From: Cupriavidus sp. D39
GTDB lineage: Bacteria > Pseudomonadota > Gammaproteobacteria > Burkholderiales > Burkholderiaceae
Assembly (NCBI RefSeq): GCF_026627925.1
Contig: NZ_JAPNLE010000007.1
Span: 124,001-188,000 of the forward strand
Length of the DNA stretch: 64,000 nucleotides
Direction of reading: 5' to 3'
Within the stretch, counting starts at the first letter, position 1; each line of letters opens with the position of its first letter. The notes under the pieces are model-generated. The model saw nothing but the letters and a program-made list of their open reading frames with translations. It ran no database searches and was not told where the DNA came from. The position numbers and the translations under genes were made by a program. Positions 16,830 through 25,862 of this stretch are shown in pieces.

Positions 16830-17204
16830 TTACTCTCCCCATACCGCATCCACTTCCCGCATCAAGCGCCCGGCGAGAATGTAGTCTCCCAGTTTTGATG
16901 CCTTTGCCTCCAGACTCTCCAACTCATCTGCCGGCAGTTCGCTCAACTCAAACTGACAATAGAGGTTTCGCTGCCGGAAGGTCGCCTTTGGCCGCATCAG
17001 GCCGGCGACCAATGCCGTCGGCGATTTGACTGCGATGTTCTCTTGTCCGCGATATTCCACGCGTATTCCGGCCTTCTGACCGAGCCGACCCAGTTCAATC
17101 GCGTCCTGCCAGCCTGCCTCATAGTCCAGTTCCACCACCGTCACGCCTTCTGTCCCCAGGAGCCTTAGTGCCTCCCCTTTGGTGCCAGCTCGAGCTGTCG
17201 CCAT
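16830..17204 (-). CDS. Hypothetical protein
   Basis: A 124-residue soluble protein starting MATARAGTKGEALRLLGTEG; an ATG four codons earlier (17216) is possible. It contains TVVELDYEAGWQDAIELGRL and later LSELPADELESLEAKASKLG, an amphipathic C-terminal helix region. I do not recognise the family. It is bounded on the right by a gene-poor stretch (17217-17506) that should contain its promoter and that of the divergent H-NS-like gene. Confidence 0.55.
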   Translation of the reverse strand: MATARAGTKGEALRLLGTEGVTVVELDYEAGWQDAIELGRLGQKAGIRVEYRGQENIAVKSPTALVAGLMRPKATFRQRNLYCQFELSELPADELESLEAKASKLGDYILAGRLMREVDAVWGE

Positions 17205-17506
17205 TGACTTCTCCACTCACATTCTCGGCGCAGATAGGCCACATCCTACCCCCCCCAATATTGTAATCGCCGGCGGAGCCGTGAGCCCAATAGGGCTTTC
17301 CGGCGTTTGACCTCCGCGGGCGTGCGGAATGTGGGGGCGGATCGCACCCTTCCTGACAGGGAAGAATAGCCCGGAAGGATGCATTCACAGAAGGCTATTT
17401 CAGCACGGGCTTAATATCCTTCAGTCGGGGCTGGATTCACAGAGTCGCTGTAAATTCGGCGAAGTGCTGTAGGATATTAAATTGTGATTAATAGACGGAG
17501 ATTGAG

Positions 17507-17830
17507 ATGGCTACCTACAAACAATTGCTGGCAGATAAGGAAAAGTTGGAGGCCCAGCTTGCCGAGGTTCGTCAAAGCGAGGTCGCTGGCGTCATTGAGA
17601 AAATCCAGGCTTTGATGGCAGAGTACGAACTCACCGTCGATGACTTAGCGCCGAAACGACGCCGTGGACGCCCGGCTGCGAGTGACAAGCCCAAGGCTCC
17701 GACGAAAGAGAAGGCCTCGCTGCCGCCAAAGTACATGGACCCCAAGACGGGCGCCACCTGGACCGGACGTGGCCGGGCCCCGGCGTGGCTGGGGAAGAAT
17801 CGCGACAAGTTTCTGATTCCAGAGGCATGA
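17507..17830 (+). CDS. H-NS-like nucleoid protein (H-NS histone family)
   Basis: A 107-residue xenogeneic silencer. The N-terminal oligomerisation coiled coil (MATYKQLLADKEKLEAQLAE to about residue 45) is followed by an AT-hook-like segment KRRRGRPAASDKPK and the C-terminal DNA-binding domain YMDPKTGATWTGRGRAPAWL, GKNRDKFLI. The TGRGRAP signature is the H-NS minor-groove loop in its beta-proteobacterial form. Plasmid- and island-borne copies usually silence AT-rich imported DNA. The upstream 290 bp is AT-rich near the start, consistent with autoregulation. Confidence 0.92.
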   Translation: MATYKQLLADKEKLEAQLAEVRQSEVAGVIEKIQALMAEYELTVDDLAPKRRRGRPAASDKPKAPTKEKASLPPKYMDPKTGATWTGRGRAPAWLGKNRDKFLIPEA

Positions 17831-18254
17831 GCCGTTGGTGGGAAGATTTGGCGGGGCGAGGAGATGCAGAGTTTCCATGGACTAGCTTGGCGCGCAACGC
17901 ACTGGGATGAGCAAGTTTTCTTGCAAGTTAGTCGGATGGATAACCAGGAAATTGGACACGGTGCTCGCCAAGCCGGAATCTACATGGCATGATTCTCATG
18001 CATCGTTCATCATGACTGGGCGACAGCGGTGAGCCGGAAACTAGCGGGACACGGTCGCGGTGGCATCCGATTCGATGACTTGAATGCGGGCGAAGGTGAA
18101 ATGGCTTGGCGCAGGTCCGTGGTTGAGTCGGGCTACTGCCTTTGGCTTACTTCATGGGCGGCCAGCCACCGTGAATGATCCGTCGGACGGGGATCTGCCC
18201 CAATTTCGGTGTGTGCGGATAAACGTCCGCGGGCGATGGTAGACGCATACTCCA
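17831..18254. other. Intergenic stretch before the heptamer repeat
   Basis: No supported gene; short chance frames only. Confidence 0.3.
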
Positions 18255-18310
18255 GCCAAACGCCAAACGCCAAACGCCAAACGCCAAACGCCAAACGCCA
18301 AACGCCAAAC
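18255..18310. repeat. Eight perfect copies of the heptamer GCCAAAC
   Basis: The 7-bp word GCCAAAC repeats eight times without a mismatch. Seven is not a multiple of three, so copy-number change would shift any reading frame crossing it. It lies 15 bp before the earliest start of the 18325 frame, or in its leader if translation starts further in. Confidence 0.85.
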
Positions 18311-18324
18311 GCCGGAGGTGGCCG

Positions 18325-18822
18325 ATGGGAAGGCAGGCCGGATCATCAACGGCCGCCCGCAGCGCATTGATGTTGCCGGTGCAAAAGGCAGCATGGATCT
18401 TCTCAAATTGCCGGCGCGTATCACTCGAGGTACGGCGGCGCCTGCATCTGGGCATGAGGGTCAACTATGTCGGTGATGATCCGATGGGGCCGCTGCAACA
18501 CGGTAGCGTGATCGAACTCAGGCATACCCAGGCGGTGATCGAGGACACCTCGACACGGCGGCGCTGGGCTGTCCTGTATGCCGCCGTTGTTCTTGACCGC
18601 GATGGTGCTCCCGTGCAGCCAGAACCAGAACGAACGCCGCAGCGCGCGAAACGCGATGAGTTCTCCATTGGCGACACGGTCGTCTTCACTGACAAGTACC
18701 TGCACGAGCGCATTGGCACGATCGTCAGGCTCAACCAGAAAACCGCGTCGGTTGCCTGCAATGACACGGAAGGGCACTGGCGTATGTCTTATGCTCTACT
18801 GCGACGTATCGTCGATGCGTAA
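18325..18822 (+). CDS. Hypothetical protein next to CcbP-like gene
   Basis: Up to 165 residues. The first 40 or so are basic with no domain, and an internal ATG at about 18454 (MRVNYVGDDPMGPLQHGSVI) is a likely alternative start. The recognisable part is two similar beta-rich halves: MRVNYVGDDPMG...RRWAVLYAAVVLD and FSIGDTVVFTDKYLHERIGT...WRMSYALLRRIVDA. This looks like a tandem KOW/SH3-type barrel, possibly nucleic-acid binding. It is followed 24 bp later by the calcium-binding-type gene in the same direction. Confidence 0.55.
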   Translation: MGRQAGSSTAARSALMLPVQKAAWIFSNCRRVSLEVRRRLHLGMRVNYVGDDPMGPLQHGSVIELRHTQAVIEDTSTRRRWAVLYAAVVLDRDGAPVQPEPERTPQRAKRDEFSIGDTVVFTDKYLHERIGTIVRLNQKTASVACNDTEGHWRMSYALLRRIVDA

Positions 18823-18846
18823 CCCGCTCCATTGGTATCCTCCGTC

Positions 18847-19221
18847 ATGCCCAAGCCAAAGCCCAGATTCGACAGCAAGCGCGAACATCGGATCACGATG
18901 GAAATTGTCGTCGATGCCTACAACGAAGAAGAGCGAGCGATGGGGTGGTACTGCTATCTCGAAGAACAACTCAGGTTTCCATTCGAAGCTCGCATCCGCC
19001 AAGCCATGGCTGCTTCACCGCTGCGGCCCAGTGAAACGGTCTCGGTCACCGGACTTGCACATGATGACCTGTGTCGGGTTGGTATCTTCGTGTGGGTTCG
19101 GTGGAACCAGCGTGATCTGGTGGTGCCCTTAGCTCAGCTTGTCCCGCTGAAATCCGATGAGTCGACACGAGTGGCCGTCACCGACTGGCACTACTGGCAT
19201 GATCAAGGCTACGCGTTCTGA
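18847..19221 (+). CDS. CcbP-like calcium-binding family protein
   Basis: A 124-residue protein beginning MPKPKPRFDSKREHRITMEI. The family pattern is MEIVVDAYNEEERAMGWYCY, LEEQLRFPFEARIRQAMAAS, then a beta domain (VSVTGLAHDDLCRVGIFVWV) and the C-terminal DWHYWHDQGYAF. This is the layout of the Calci_bind_CcbP domain, first known from a cyanobacterial calcium-binding protein; whether this one binds calcium is unknown. It ends 68 bp before the IS3 element's left end. Confidence 0.7.
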   Translation: MPKPKPRFDSKREHRITMEIVVDAYNEEERAMGWYCYLEEQLRFPFEARIRQAMAASPLRPSETVSVTGLAHDDLCRVGIFVWVRWNQRDLVVPLAQLVPLKSDESTRVAVTDWHYWHDQGYAF

Positions 19222-19345
19222 CGTCCGGAATGTCACAGCTCTTGCACCACGTTCCCAGTCGAACGGGATTCGCTGATGGATACCTTTTGTGGAGTTGACC
19301 CGCTTTTTGGACACCGCCTATCTTGAATCGAAGGAGGTGCCCACC

Positions 19346-19613
19346 ATGCACAAGCATCGAATGCCGTATGCCGCGGCCTTCCGGCAACAGATGATTGACC
19401 TCGTCCATGCCGGCCGTACGCCGGAAGACCTGGCCAAGGAATTTGAACCCACCGCGCAGACCATTTACAACTGGGTCGCGCAAGCAGATCGCGATACCGG
19501 CAAGCGTCACGATGGCCTCACCACGGCCGAGCGCGAGGAACTGACGCGGTTGCGCCGCAAGGTCAAACAGCTCGAGGTGGAGAAAGAGATACTGGCAAAA
19601 GCCGCGGCCTGGT
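19346..19613 (+). pseudogene. IS3 transposase orfA (5' exon, interrupted by group II intron)
   Basis: Start ATG at 19346 after AAGGAGG. MHKHRMPYAAAFRQQMIDLV opens a HTH domain (EDLAKEFEPTAQTIYNWVAQ) followed by the leucine-zipper helix (LTRLRRKVKQLEVEKEILAK). The frame runs to KAAAW at 19613 and is then cut by the intron. Across the intron, removal of 19614 to about 21468 restores the usual W-(F/L)-A-R-E-T-G-T-V-P ending of orfA. Confidence 0.8.
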
Positions 19614-20138
19614 GTGTGTCACGAACGCAGGCGTGAGCCTGCGGTGCTGTACTGAAGATGGGAGTAGGCCTCCCGAAGCCGGCCTGCAGGGGCAGGCTTC
19701 AAACCGCCCGGTGCTGCTGCGTCCAAAATACGTGGTGGTGAGCGACCGTGGAAACGCTATCCGAGTCAGGGTGGCAGGTAAGGATTGGGAAGTTGAGCGA
19801 AAGCGAACCAGCCGATGACGCATCGTTAGTGCTACAAGGTACTGTCGAAACCGCAGCAGACCAGGTTCTGCGGGACAAACCGGGACGACACCTGCTTACG
19901 GGCCCGGTGGCAGTCGGTGTAAAGGCGGCAAGAGCCCAATTCAGGCTTCAGTATGGAACGTGAGAACCTTACTTCGGATGCGAAGGGAAATGACGAATGG
20001 CAAACACCATGAGGAAGAATACCGATGCCGGGGTGAGGGGCGGAGCTGCTCGTAGTAGTGACGAAGCCCTTGTAATGAGGGTGGAGCGAAGGGGCAGCGT
20101 TATCCCGTTGACGAAGGTCACCAACCTGCTAGGCGGGG

Positions 20139-21392
20139 ATGAGTGACATGACATCAACAAAACCTTATCGCATTGCAAAGCGAGCTGTGTGGGATGCGTA
20201 CCAGTTGGTGAAGGCCAATCGCGGTTCTGCCGGCGTGGATGATGAAACTATCGCCATGTTTGAGCAGAATCTCTCGGGAAATCTGTACAAGCTGTGGAAC
20301 CGGATGTCATCAGGGTCGTACTTCCCGCCGCCGGTTAAGCAGGTGGAAATACCCAAGGCGAAAGGCGGAACCAGAAAATTGGGCGTGCCCACTGTATCTG
20401 ACAGAATTGCTCAGACTGTTGCCAAGCTCATGATTGAGCCGATCCTCGATCCGATCTTCCATGAAGATTCCTATGGGTATCGGCCGGAGAAGTCGGCGAA
20501 ACAGGCGATAGCGGTGACGCGCAAGCGTTGCTGGCAGTATGACTGGGTCGTGGAGTTTGACATCAAGGCGGCGTTCGATCAGATCGATCATGCACTGTTG
20601 ATGAAGGCAGTGCGATGCCACATCAGGGAAGACTGGATCCTGTTGTACATCGAGCGGTGGCTGACTGCGCCGTTCGAGACGGCGGATGGGGAGATCCTGC
20701 CCCGGACGCGAGGGACACCCCAAGGGGGTGTCGTCAGTCCGATCCTGATGAATCTGTTCATGCACTATGCGTTCGATAGCTGGATGAGGCGGTCACATCC
20801 GCAATGTCCCTTTGCACGCTACGCCGATGATGCGGTGGTTCACTGCCGCTCGGAGGCACAGGCCAGGGCCGTAATGCAAGACATTGCTTCACGGCTGGGC
20901 GAATATGGGTTGACGATGCATCCGGAGAAGTCGAAGGTCGTGTACTGCAAGGACAGCAACCGTACGAAGGCGTATCCGACCGTGCAATTTACGTTTCTGG
21001 GCTTTACGTTCCGGCCCAGGGAGGCGCAGAGCAAGCAGGGCCGGCGCTTTACCAGTTTCCTGCCGGCGGTAAGCAGCGAGGCGCTTAAGCGGATGCGTGC
21101 GGTAGTGCGGGGGTGGCAGTGGTCGCGCCGAAGTCCGGCGACATTGGCTGAGCTTGCGGAGCAATCCAATCCGGTCATCCGTGGTTGGTGGAACTACTAT
21201 GGTGCTTTCTATCGGCGGGCGATGCGCGGCTTGTTTCGCTATATCGACCGCGGGTTGCAGCGATGGGCCCGGCGCAAGTACAAAACGCTAGTGCGGCGAA
21301 AGCAGCGCAGCGTGCAGTGGCTACGCACGATGAAGGAGGTCGAGCCATGGCGGTTCATCCATTGGGGATTGGCCGCAGCGACGGTTGGATAA
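20139..21392 (+). CDS. ltrA: Group II intron reverse transcriptase/maturase
   Basis: A 417-residue LtrA-type protein. RT blocks are visible in order: VPTVSDRIAQTVAKLMIEPI, FHEDSYGYRPEKSAKQAI (about 108), VVEFDIKAAFDQIDHALL (about 137), GTPQGGVVSPILMNLFM (about 192) and the catalytic YADD at 228-231. The maturase X domain follows with NPVIRGWWNYYGAFYRRAMR. No HNH endonuclease domain is present after it, so retrotransposition would rely on nicked or replicating DNA. It is complete with no broken motif, so the intron may be active. Start at 20139; an ATG three codons later is possible. Confidence 0.93.
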   Translation: MSDMTSTKPYRIAKRAVWDAYQLVKANRGSAGVDDETIAMFEQNLSGNLYKLWNRMSSGSYFPPPVKQVEIPKAKGGTRKLGVPTVSDRIAQTVAKLMIEPILDPIFHEDSYGYRPEKSAKQAIAVTRKRCWQYDWVVEFDIKAAFDQIDHALLMKAVRCHIREDWILLYIERWLTAPFETADGEILPRTRGTPQGGVVSPILMNLFMHYAFDSWMRRSHPQCPFARYADDAVVHCRSEAQARAVMQDIASRLGEYGLTMHPEKSKVVYCKDSNRTKAYPTVQFTFLGFTFRPREAQSKQGRRFTSFLPAVSSEALKRMRAVVRGWQWSRRSPATLAELAEQSNPVIRGWWNYYGAFYRRAMRGLFRYIDRGLQRWARRKYKTLVRRKQRSVQWLRTMKEVEPWRFIHWGLAAATVG

Positions 21393-21395
21393 CGG

Positions 21396-21429
21396 GAGCC
21401 GTATGACATGCGAGTGTCACGTACGGTTC
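21396..21429 (+). ncRNA. Group II intron domain V
   Basis: A 34-base hairpin GAGCCGTATG...CGTACGGTTC with the AGC triad, directly after the maturase stop. It matches the consensus more closely than the copy at 7151-7184. Confidence 0.88.
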
Positions 21430-21512
21430 TGCGAGAGGCTCGGGGTGCGACTCCCCGGGCCTACTCACCTTGCCCGGGAGACCGGAACAGTACCCGACAA
21501 GGGTTCGCATTC

Positions 21513-22168
21513 ATGAAGGCGAATCAGGCCACTTGGCCCTTGGCCACCATGGCACGGCTGCTCAAGGTCTCGCGCAGCGGGTTCCATGCGTGGTGTCATC
21601 ACGTGCCCTCGGCCCATGCACAACAGGATGCCGCACTGCTTACCCGCATCCGGGCCATTTACCTGCGATCGCACGGCACCTATGGCATGCCGCGCATTCA
21701 CGCGGTCCTGGCCCGCGAAGGCATCCACGTCGCGCGCAAGCGCGTGGCCCGACTGATGCGCGAAGTGGGCCTGCGCGGCGTCAGTCGGCGCCGCTGGGTC
21801 ACCACCACCCGTCGTGCCGCCCGTGCCCGCCCGGCGCCGGATCTGGTGCAGCGTCACTTCCAGGCTGAGGCGCCAGATCGGCTGTGGGTCGCTGATGCCA
21901 CCTACATTCCGACCGCTGCGGGCTTCTTCTATCTGGCTGTGGTGCTCGACGTGTACAGCCGCCGCATCGTCGGGTGGGCTATGGACAGCCACTTGCGTAC
22001 CGCCCTGATGCTGCAGGCATTGGACATGGCCCTCGCGCAGCGTCGGCCCGATGGCGTCATCCATCATTCGGATCAGGGATGTCAGTACACTTCGATCGCG
22101 TTCGGGCTGCGCTGCCGCGAGGCCGGTGTACGTCCCTCGATGGGCTCAGTCGGTGACGCGTACGACAA
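21513..22168 (+). pseudogene. IS3 transposase orfB (DDE domain), first part
   Basis: Begins near MKANQATWPLATMARLLKVS with the HTH_21 region (AIYLRSHGTYGMPRIHAVLA), then the rve integrase core: LWVADATYIPTAAGFFYLAV carries the first Asp and VIHHSDQGCQYTSIAF the second. It is interrupted after SVGDAYDK at 22168 by the serine-recombinase cassette. The catalytic Glu and the C-terminus lie at 25507-25821. Confidence 0.85.
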
Positions 22169-22183
22169 GGCTTGCGTTTCACA

Positions 22184-24266
22184 CTACACCTCCTCGCGTC
22201 GATCAGAAACGACGTCGGGATGGCGACGCCGGCAGGACATCTTGACGCCCATCGCCTTTCTGGGCGGGTTATTGCCCGGTGGGTCGTATAGGCACTCGTT
22301 CTTGTCGCTGTAGGCGTGACCGCGGATGAGTCCGCGACGGTTCCATATCTTCACGCTCGTCGGCGTGACGTGCAGCGCGTCGGCTATCTCCTGCAGCGTC
22401 AGGAGACCCGCTTCGCGCAACCGATCATAGCGTGGCTTCAGACCGTAGTTGCGCTGCAGGCGTGCGACCATTTTTGCATTGAAGGGCCTACCCGTTCCGG
22501 ACGGGACGCCACGTTCGTTCAGGATATTCGCGATCTGCAGAACAGTATGGTGATTGAGCAGTTCGTCAATCTCCTCGATCACCGTGGCGGGGGTGACCCA
22601 GCGCTGCCACGATTTCAGCGGCAACGGCAGCCTGAGGGTCCGGTGAGCGCCGCCCTTGAAGCGGATCTGTGCGGTAACCTGCTGGTCCCGGTTCAGGGTG
22701 ACGTCTTCCAGAAGTAGCCTGATCATGCGTTTGCGTTCCCGGTCGGGCGTGGCGGGATCACGCCATAGCCGGGGGAAGTTGGACGCCAGCGAGACGATGA
22801 CGGCGCGCTGCTCATCCGTCAGAATACGCGCGTCCTGTTCGCTGCGACGCCGATATTCCTCGTTAGCCTCAGTCAGTGCTCGAAGCTTATGGTTCCAGTC
22901 TGCTTCGAGTGAGTCGGCAACCAGCCGATTCTCCGGATCGACGCGCATGTAGCGGCGCTGCGCCAGATCGGCTTCGTACTGGGCGCGCTCCACCTGCTTG
23001 TGACGCAGACAGTCGGCTTCCTCGATGCGGGACTGGAGTTCGCGCTGAACCGCCAGGCTCACCTCAATAGCAAGCGGATTAAGCGCTTCGACGAGCAGTT
23101 CGCCAATGGCCTCGTCGATGGCAGCGCCGTGGATGCGCTGGCAGATCGGTTCGGCCTGCTCGATGCCTTCGCGCTGGCAGACGTACTCGGGACACAGGTA
23201 GCCCTGGCGGCTGTGGTAACGAACCGTCATGCGGTTCCCGCATCGACCACAGACCACGAGTCCCTGAAGAAGTGCTGGACCCTCACGCGGTGCGCCTCGG
23301 CGCCGGTCGGCTCCGATCGCCTGTGCGCTCTCATGCAAACGCTTCTGATTCTGCTCATACTCTTCCCAGGACAGATAACCGGCATGGGCGCCCGGAATCA
23401 GCGTATCCCACTGGTCCCGCGGGGCGCGAATCACACGCGTGCGTCCATCGACTGTCTTGCGTGTATGGGTGCGACCATAGACGAATGCGCCGGCATACCT
23501 CGGGTTGTGGAGAATGCGCACTACCTGGCTGTGCCCGAGGCTGCCCCACAGCAATTCGCCCTTGTGCGGACCTTTGCCACACCGTCGCGGAAACGCCAGC
23601 TCGAGATGATGCGCGGCGCGCGCGGTGGCCATCGCCGATCCCGTACCTCGGAAGGTGTCGAACAGCCACCTCAGGCAGTGCTGGACCTGCTGGTCCGGAT
23701 CGAGAACGACCGCGCCCGCGGCGTTGTACACGAAGCCGACGGGCAGGCGCATCTGCAGTTCACCGCGCCTGGCTTTGCTTAGGATTCCTCCTTGCAGGCG
23801 GGCCCGCAGCACGTGCAATTCGGCCTCGCTCATGGTGCCCTTGAGCCCCAATAACAGCCGGTCGTTGAAGTGAGCGGGATCGTACTACGCCATCCTCGTC
23901 AAGGATCAATGTGTCGGTGATTGCGCAGATCTCGAGCAGCCGATGCCAGTCGGTGGAGTTGCGCGCCAGGCGCGACACCTCCAGGCCGAGCACGATGCCG
24001 GCATGACCCACACCAACTTCGGCGACCAGACGCTGGAATCCTTCGCGGTCCGCCGATGACGCGCCGGACTGGCCGAGGTCGCTATCGATCACAATAATGC
24101 GATCCTCGGACCACCCCAGGGCGACCGCCCGTTGGCGCAGCGCATATTGGCGCTTGGTGCTCTCGGTGTTCTCGAACACCTGACGCAATGTGGATTGCCG
24201 GATATACAGATAGGCGTTGCGCTTCAGATGGCTCGCCTGGACCTTCTGATGAGGATCGCTCTTCAT
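22184..24266 (-). pseudogene. Large serine recombinase, one frameshift
   Basis: About 690 residues. The N-terminal resolvase domain begins MKSDPHQKVQASHLKRNAYL with the nucleophilic serine in YIRQSTLRQV, then TESTKRQYALRQRAVALGW, and LGLEVSRLARNSTDWHRLLE. Near 23885, after LDEDGV, one extra base breaks the frame; the family text resumes as DPAHFNDRLLLGLKGTMSEA. Then come a recombinase domain (PRYAGAFVYGRTHT), a zinc ribbon (LVVCGRCGNRMTVRYH, later CPEYVCQ) and a C-terminal HTH (LTLQEIADALHVTPTSVKIW). Its start overlaps the upstream stop (ATGA). It likely catalyses movement of the cassette. Apart from the single shift it appears intact, so a sequencing error is possible. Confidence 0.85.
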
Positions 24267-24556
24267 GCTGCTGCCTCCTGACACCGGTGTAAAAGCATTG
24301 AAGCCAGAATCAACGTCGCCTCCTGATGCAGCGTGAAGGGGATGATCTCTGCCTCACCAGGCGGCGGCTGCCGCCGTACAACCGTGGTCGCGCACTGGGC
24401 CCATGCCTGCATCCACGCTCTCATGCCGCTGCGCATCAACAGCACGAGGCCCTGGCCGCGAGGAATCTCGCACGGCAATCCAAGTGCCTGTTGCCTCAGA
24501 TCTTCATAACGCGAGATCAGTCCGTCATTGCACAGCGCACGGTCCGGCAATGACAC
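24263..24556 (-). CDS. Small unknown protein of the recombinase cassette
   Basis: About 97 residues from a GTG at 24556 (VSLPDRALCNDGLISRYEDL); an earlier start is possible because the frame is open further upstream. It contains GLPCEIPRGQGLVLLMRSGM and a C-terminal helix LHQEATLILASMLLHRCQEA. It overlaps the end of the HTH gene and the start of the recombinase, so the three genes are translationally coupled. Function unknown; probably an accessory factor of recombination. Confidence 0.6.
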   Translation of the reverse strand: MSLPDRALCNDGLISRYEDLRQQALGLPCEIPRGQGLVLLMRSGMRAWMQAWAQCATTVVRRQPPPGEAEIIPFTLHQEATLILASMLLHRCQEAAA

Positions 24557-25028
24557 GGACGGTTTCGTTACGGTTTTTTTGGCGCAGGAACTGCCGTTCG
24601 ATACTGCGCGGATGAACCTGTACGCCGAAGGTCTGGTGCACCAGACTCGCCAGTCGCTCCGCTCGCACAGTTGGCTCTGCAACCCGCGCCCGGTTCAGAA
24701 ACTCCATCACTGCTGGAGTCAATTTGTGGCCGCTGCGCGGCCCGGTCTTCTGCGGAATCAAAGCGGCCAGTCCGCCCTGTTCGAAAGCCGTCTGAGCCTG
24801 ATAGAACGACGGCCGGGAGAAGCCGAACGCCCGGGCCGCTTCGCTGATCGGCCGCTTGTCCACGCGTACCGCGCGCAGCATCTCGTACTTGACCTGCAGC
24901 AGATCGTGGGGATCGAAGAACTCTCCGTCCCGAAACAGCGGATGCGTCACGGCATCTGGACGCGGATTGAGGCTCGCCTGCTGCCGCAGCGCGCGATGCT
25001 TGTCCTCTTTGCGTCGGTCTGTCGCCAT
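24525..25028 (-). CDS. Helix-turn-helix protein of the recombinase cassette
   Basis: A 167-residue basic protein starting MATDRRKEDKHRALRQQASL. The middle holds an insertion-sequence-like HTH (VDKRPISEAARAFGFSRPSF, YQAQTAFEQGGLAALIPQK) and then HKLTPAVMEFLNRARVAEPT. It resembles the N-terminal part of transposases without a catalytic domain, so probably a DNA-binding accessory protein or regulator. Its last residues overlap the next gene in another frame across an A run near 24580. Confidence 0.75.
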   Translation of the reverse strand: MATDRRKEDKHRALRQQASLNPRPDAVTHPLFRDGEFFDPHDLLQVKYEMLRAVRVDKRPISEAARAFGFSRPSFYQAQTAFEQGGLAALIPQKTGPRSGHKLTPAVMEFLNRARVAEPTVRAERLASLVHQTFGVQVHPRSIERQFLRQKNRNETVRVIAGPCAVQ

Positions 25029-25213
25029 GCACGAACTCCAGAGAAAGTGGCCAAATCAGTGTAAATATAATTATGTACCATATTTCTGAAGATGCAAGTT
25101 AGATGTCTGGAATACTCGTGGAAATATAGCTGCCTTACGGCGATAACTCGGCTTGCTCGGCATAGTTAGCTTTACATCATCGGCGTATTTGGCTTTACAC
25201 ATACTCATGCTAT

Positions 25214-25483
25214 TCATGGCTCCAGCGTGGCGATCAAACGCCCCAGCTCAAGCAGCTCTTCCACGCGAAACAAGGCGCGTCCGGCAGCAACCGCGTTGAA
25301 TGGGTCCTCACCGACGACGCTCGTCCAACTGGCTGGCAGCGCCCGCAGTCGGCCATTCGCGTCGTGAAACCAAACTCTGTCCTCATGCCAGTTCTGGGCG
25401 TGGAGGACCAGTTCGAATTCTTGCAAATGAAGGGGATGGTACGGATGAGTTACCTGAAAACGTCGGCTTCCAGCGTCACTCAC
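25214..25483 (-). CDS. DUF5372-like protein of the recombinase cassette
   Basis: An 89-residue protein from a GTG at 25483 (VSDAGSRRFQVTHPYHPLHL). It contains QEFELVLHAQNWHEDRVWFH, LRALPASWTSVVGEDPFNAV and AAGRALFRVEELLELGRLI, the pattern of the DUF5372 family often found beside serine recombinases of this type. The frame continues past the cassette edge into the IS, but family similarity starts at the GTG. The role is unknown. First gene of the leftward unit. Confidence 0.7.
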   Translation of the reverse strand: MSDAGSRRFQVTHPYHPLHLQEFELVLHAQNWHEDRVWFHDANGRLRALPASWTSVVGEDPFNAVAAGRALFRVEELLELGRLIATLEP

Positions 25484-25506
25484 GGGCGCAGTTGTCTGCG
25501 GACTCC

Positions 25507-25821
25507 AATGCCATGTGTGAATCCTTCTTTGCCACGCTCGAGTGCGAACTGCTGGCACGTCGCCGCTTCGCTACGCACGACCAGGCGCGTCTGGCGTTGT
25601 TCACCTTTATCGAAGGCTGGTACAACCCACATCGCTTGCACAGTGCCCTGGGCTATCGTTCGCCACACGAATTTGAACAGATTCACCGCTGCGCACAATC
25701 CGACGCCATCGCCAGCGAGTTGCCCACCGCCGGGCGGCGTCGTGGGCGACACAGGCGCCCCGCCGCCCGCCCGTGGACAACTCGCACGACGCCATCAAAA
25801 GGAACCCAACTATCGACATAA
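25507..25821 (+). pseudogene. IS3 transposase orfB, C-terminal part
   Basis: Continues the DDE domain after the cassette: SNAMCESFFATLECELLARR contains the catalytic Glu region, followed by ARLALFTFIEGWYNPHRLHS and ALGYRSPHEFEQ, the conserved IS3 C-terminus. The remaining 40 residues are basic and less conserved. It ends 15 bp before the right inverted repeat. Confidence 0.85.
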
Positions 25822-25862
25822 AGTTCAAATGTAAGACTGTCCAACGAAGCGGGGTAACCTCA

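Larger units (their letters stand above)
19614..21468 (+). mobile_element. Group II intron with reverse transcriptase/maturase
   Basis: Begins GTGTGTC at 19614 (GUGYG rule) and ends near 21468 (CTACTCAC). The 5' 520 bases are structured RNA (domains I-III), with many short complementary pairs such as GCAGGCGTGAGCCTGC. The maturase gene fills domain IV, domain V is at 21396-21429 and a domain VI hairpin (CGGGG/CCCCG) follows. The 3' boundary may be one base off. It sits in the IS3 transposase in sense orientation, so splicing would restore the orfA message. Confidence 0.85.
22169..25508 (-). mobile_element. Four-gene serine-recombinase cassette inserted in the IS3 transposase
   Basis: A block of leftward genes (DUF5372-like, HTH protein, small unknown protein, large serine recombinase) splits orfB. 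Joining GACAA on the left (to 22168) with AATGCC on the right (from 25507) restores the codons for D-N-A-M-C-E-S of the transposase. The exchanged core is therefore the dinucleotide AA at 22167-22168 and 25507-25508, which fits serine recombinase chemistry. No longer target duplication is seen. Confidence 0.75.
19290..25862. mobile_element. IS3-family insertion sequence carrying a group II intron and a serine-recombinase cassette
   Basis: The left end TGGAGTTGACCCGCTTTTTG (19290 onward) matches the inverted right end (complement of 25836-25862, starting TGAGGTTACCCCGCTTCG). Both ends carry the TG...CA tips of IS3 elements. A 3-bp direct repeat TTG flanks it (19287-19289 and 25863-25865), the expected target duplication. 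The transposase is interrupted twice: by a group II intron at the orfA/orfB boundary and by a 3.3-kb cassette within the DDE domain. Removing both leaves about 1.4 kb, a normal IS3 size. Confidence 0.85.
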
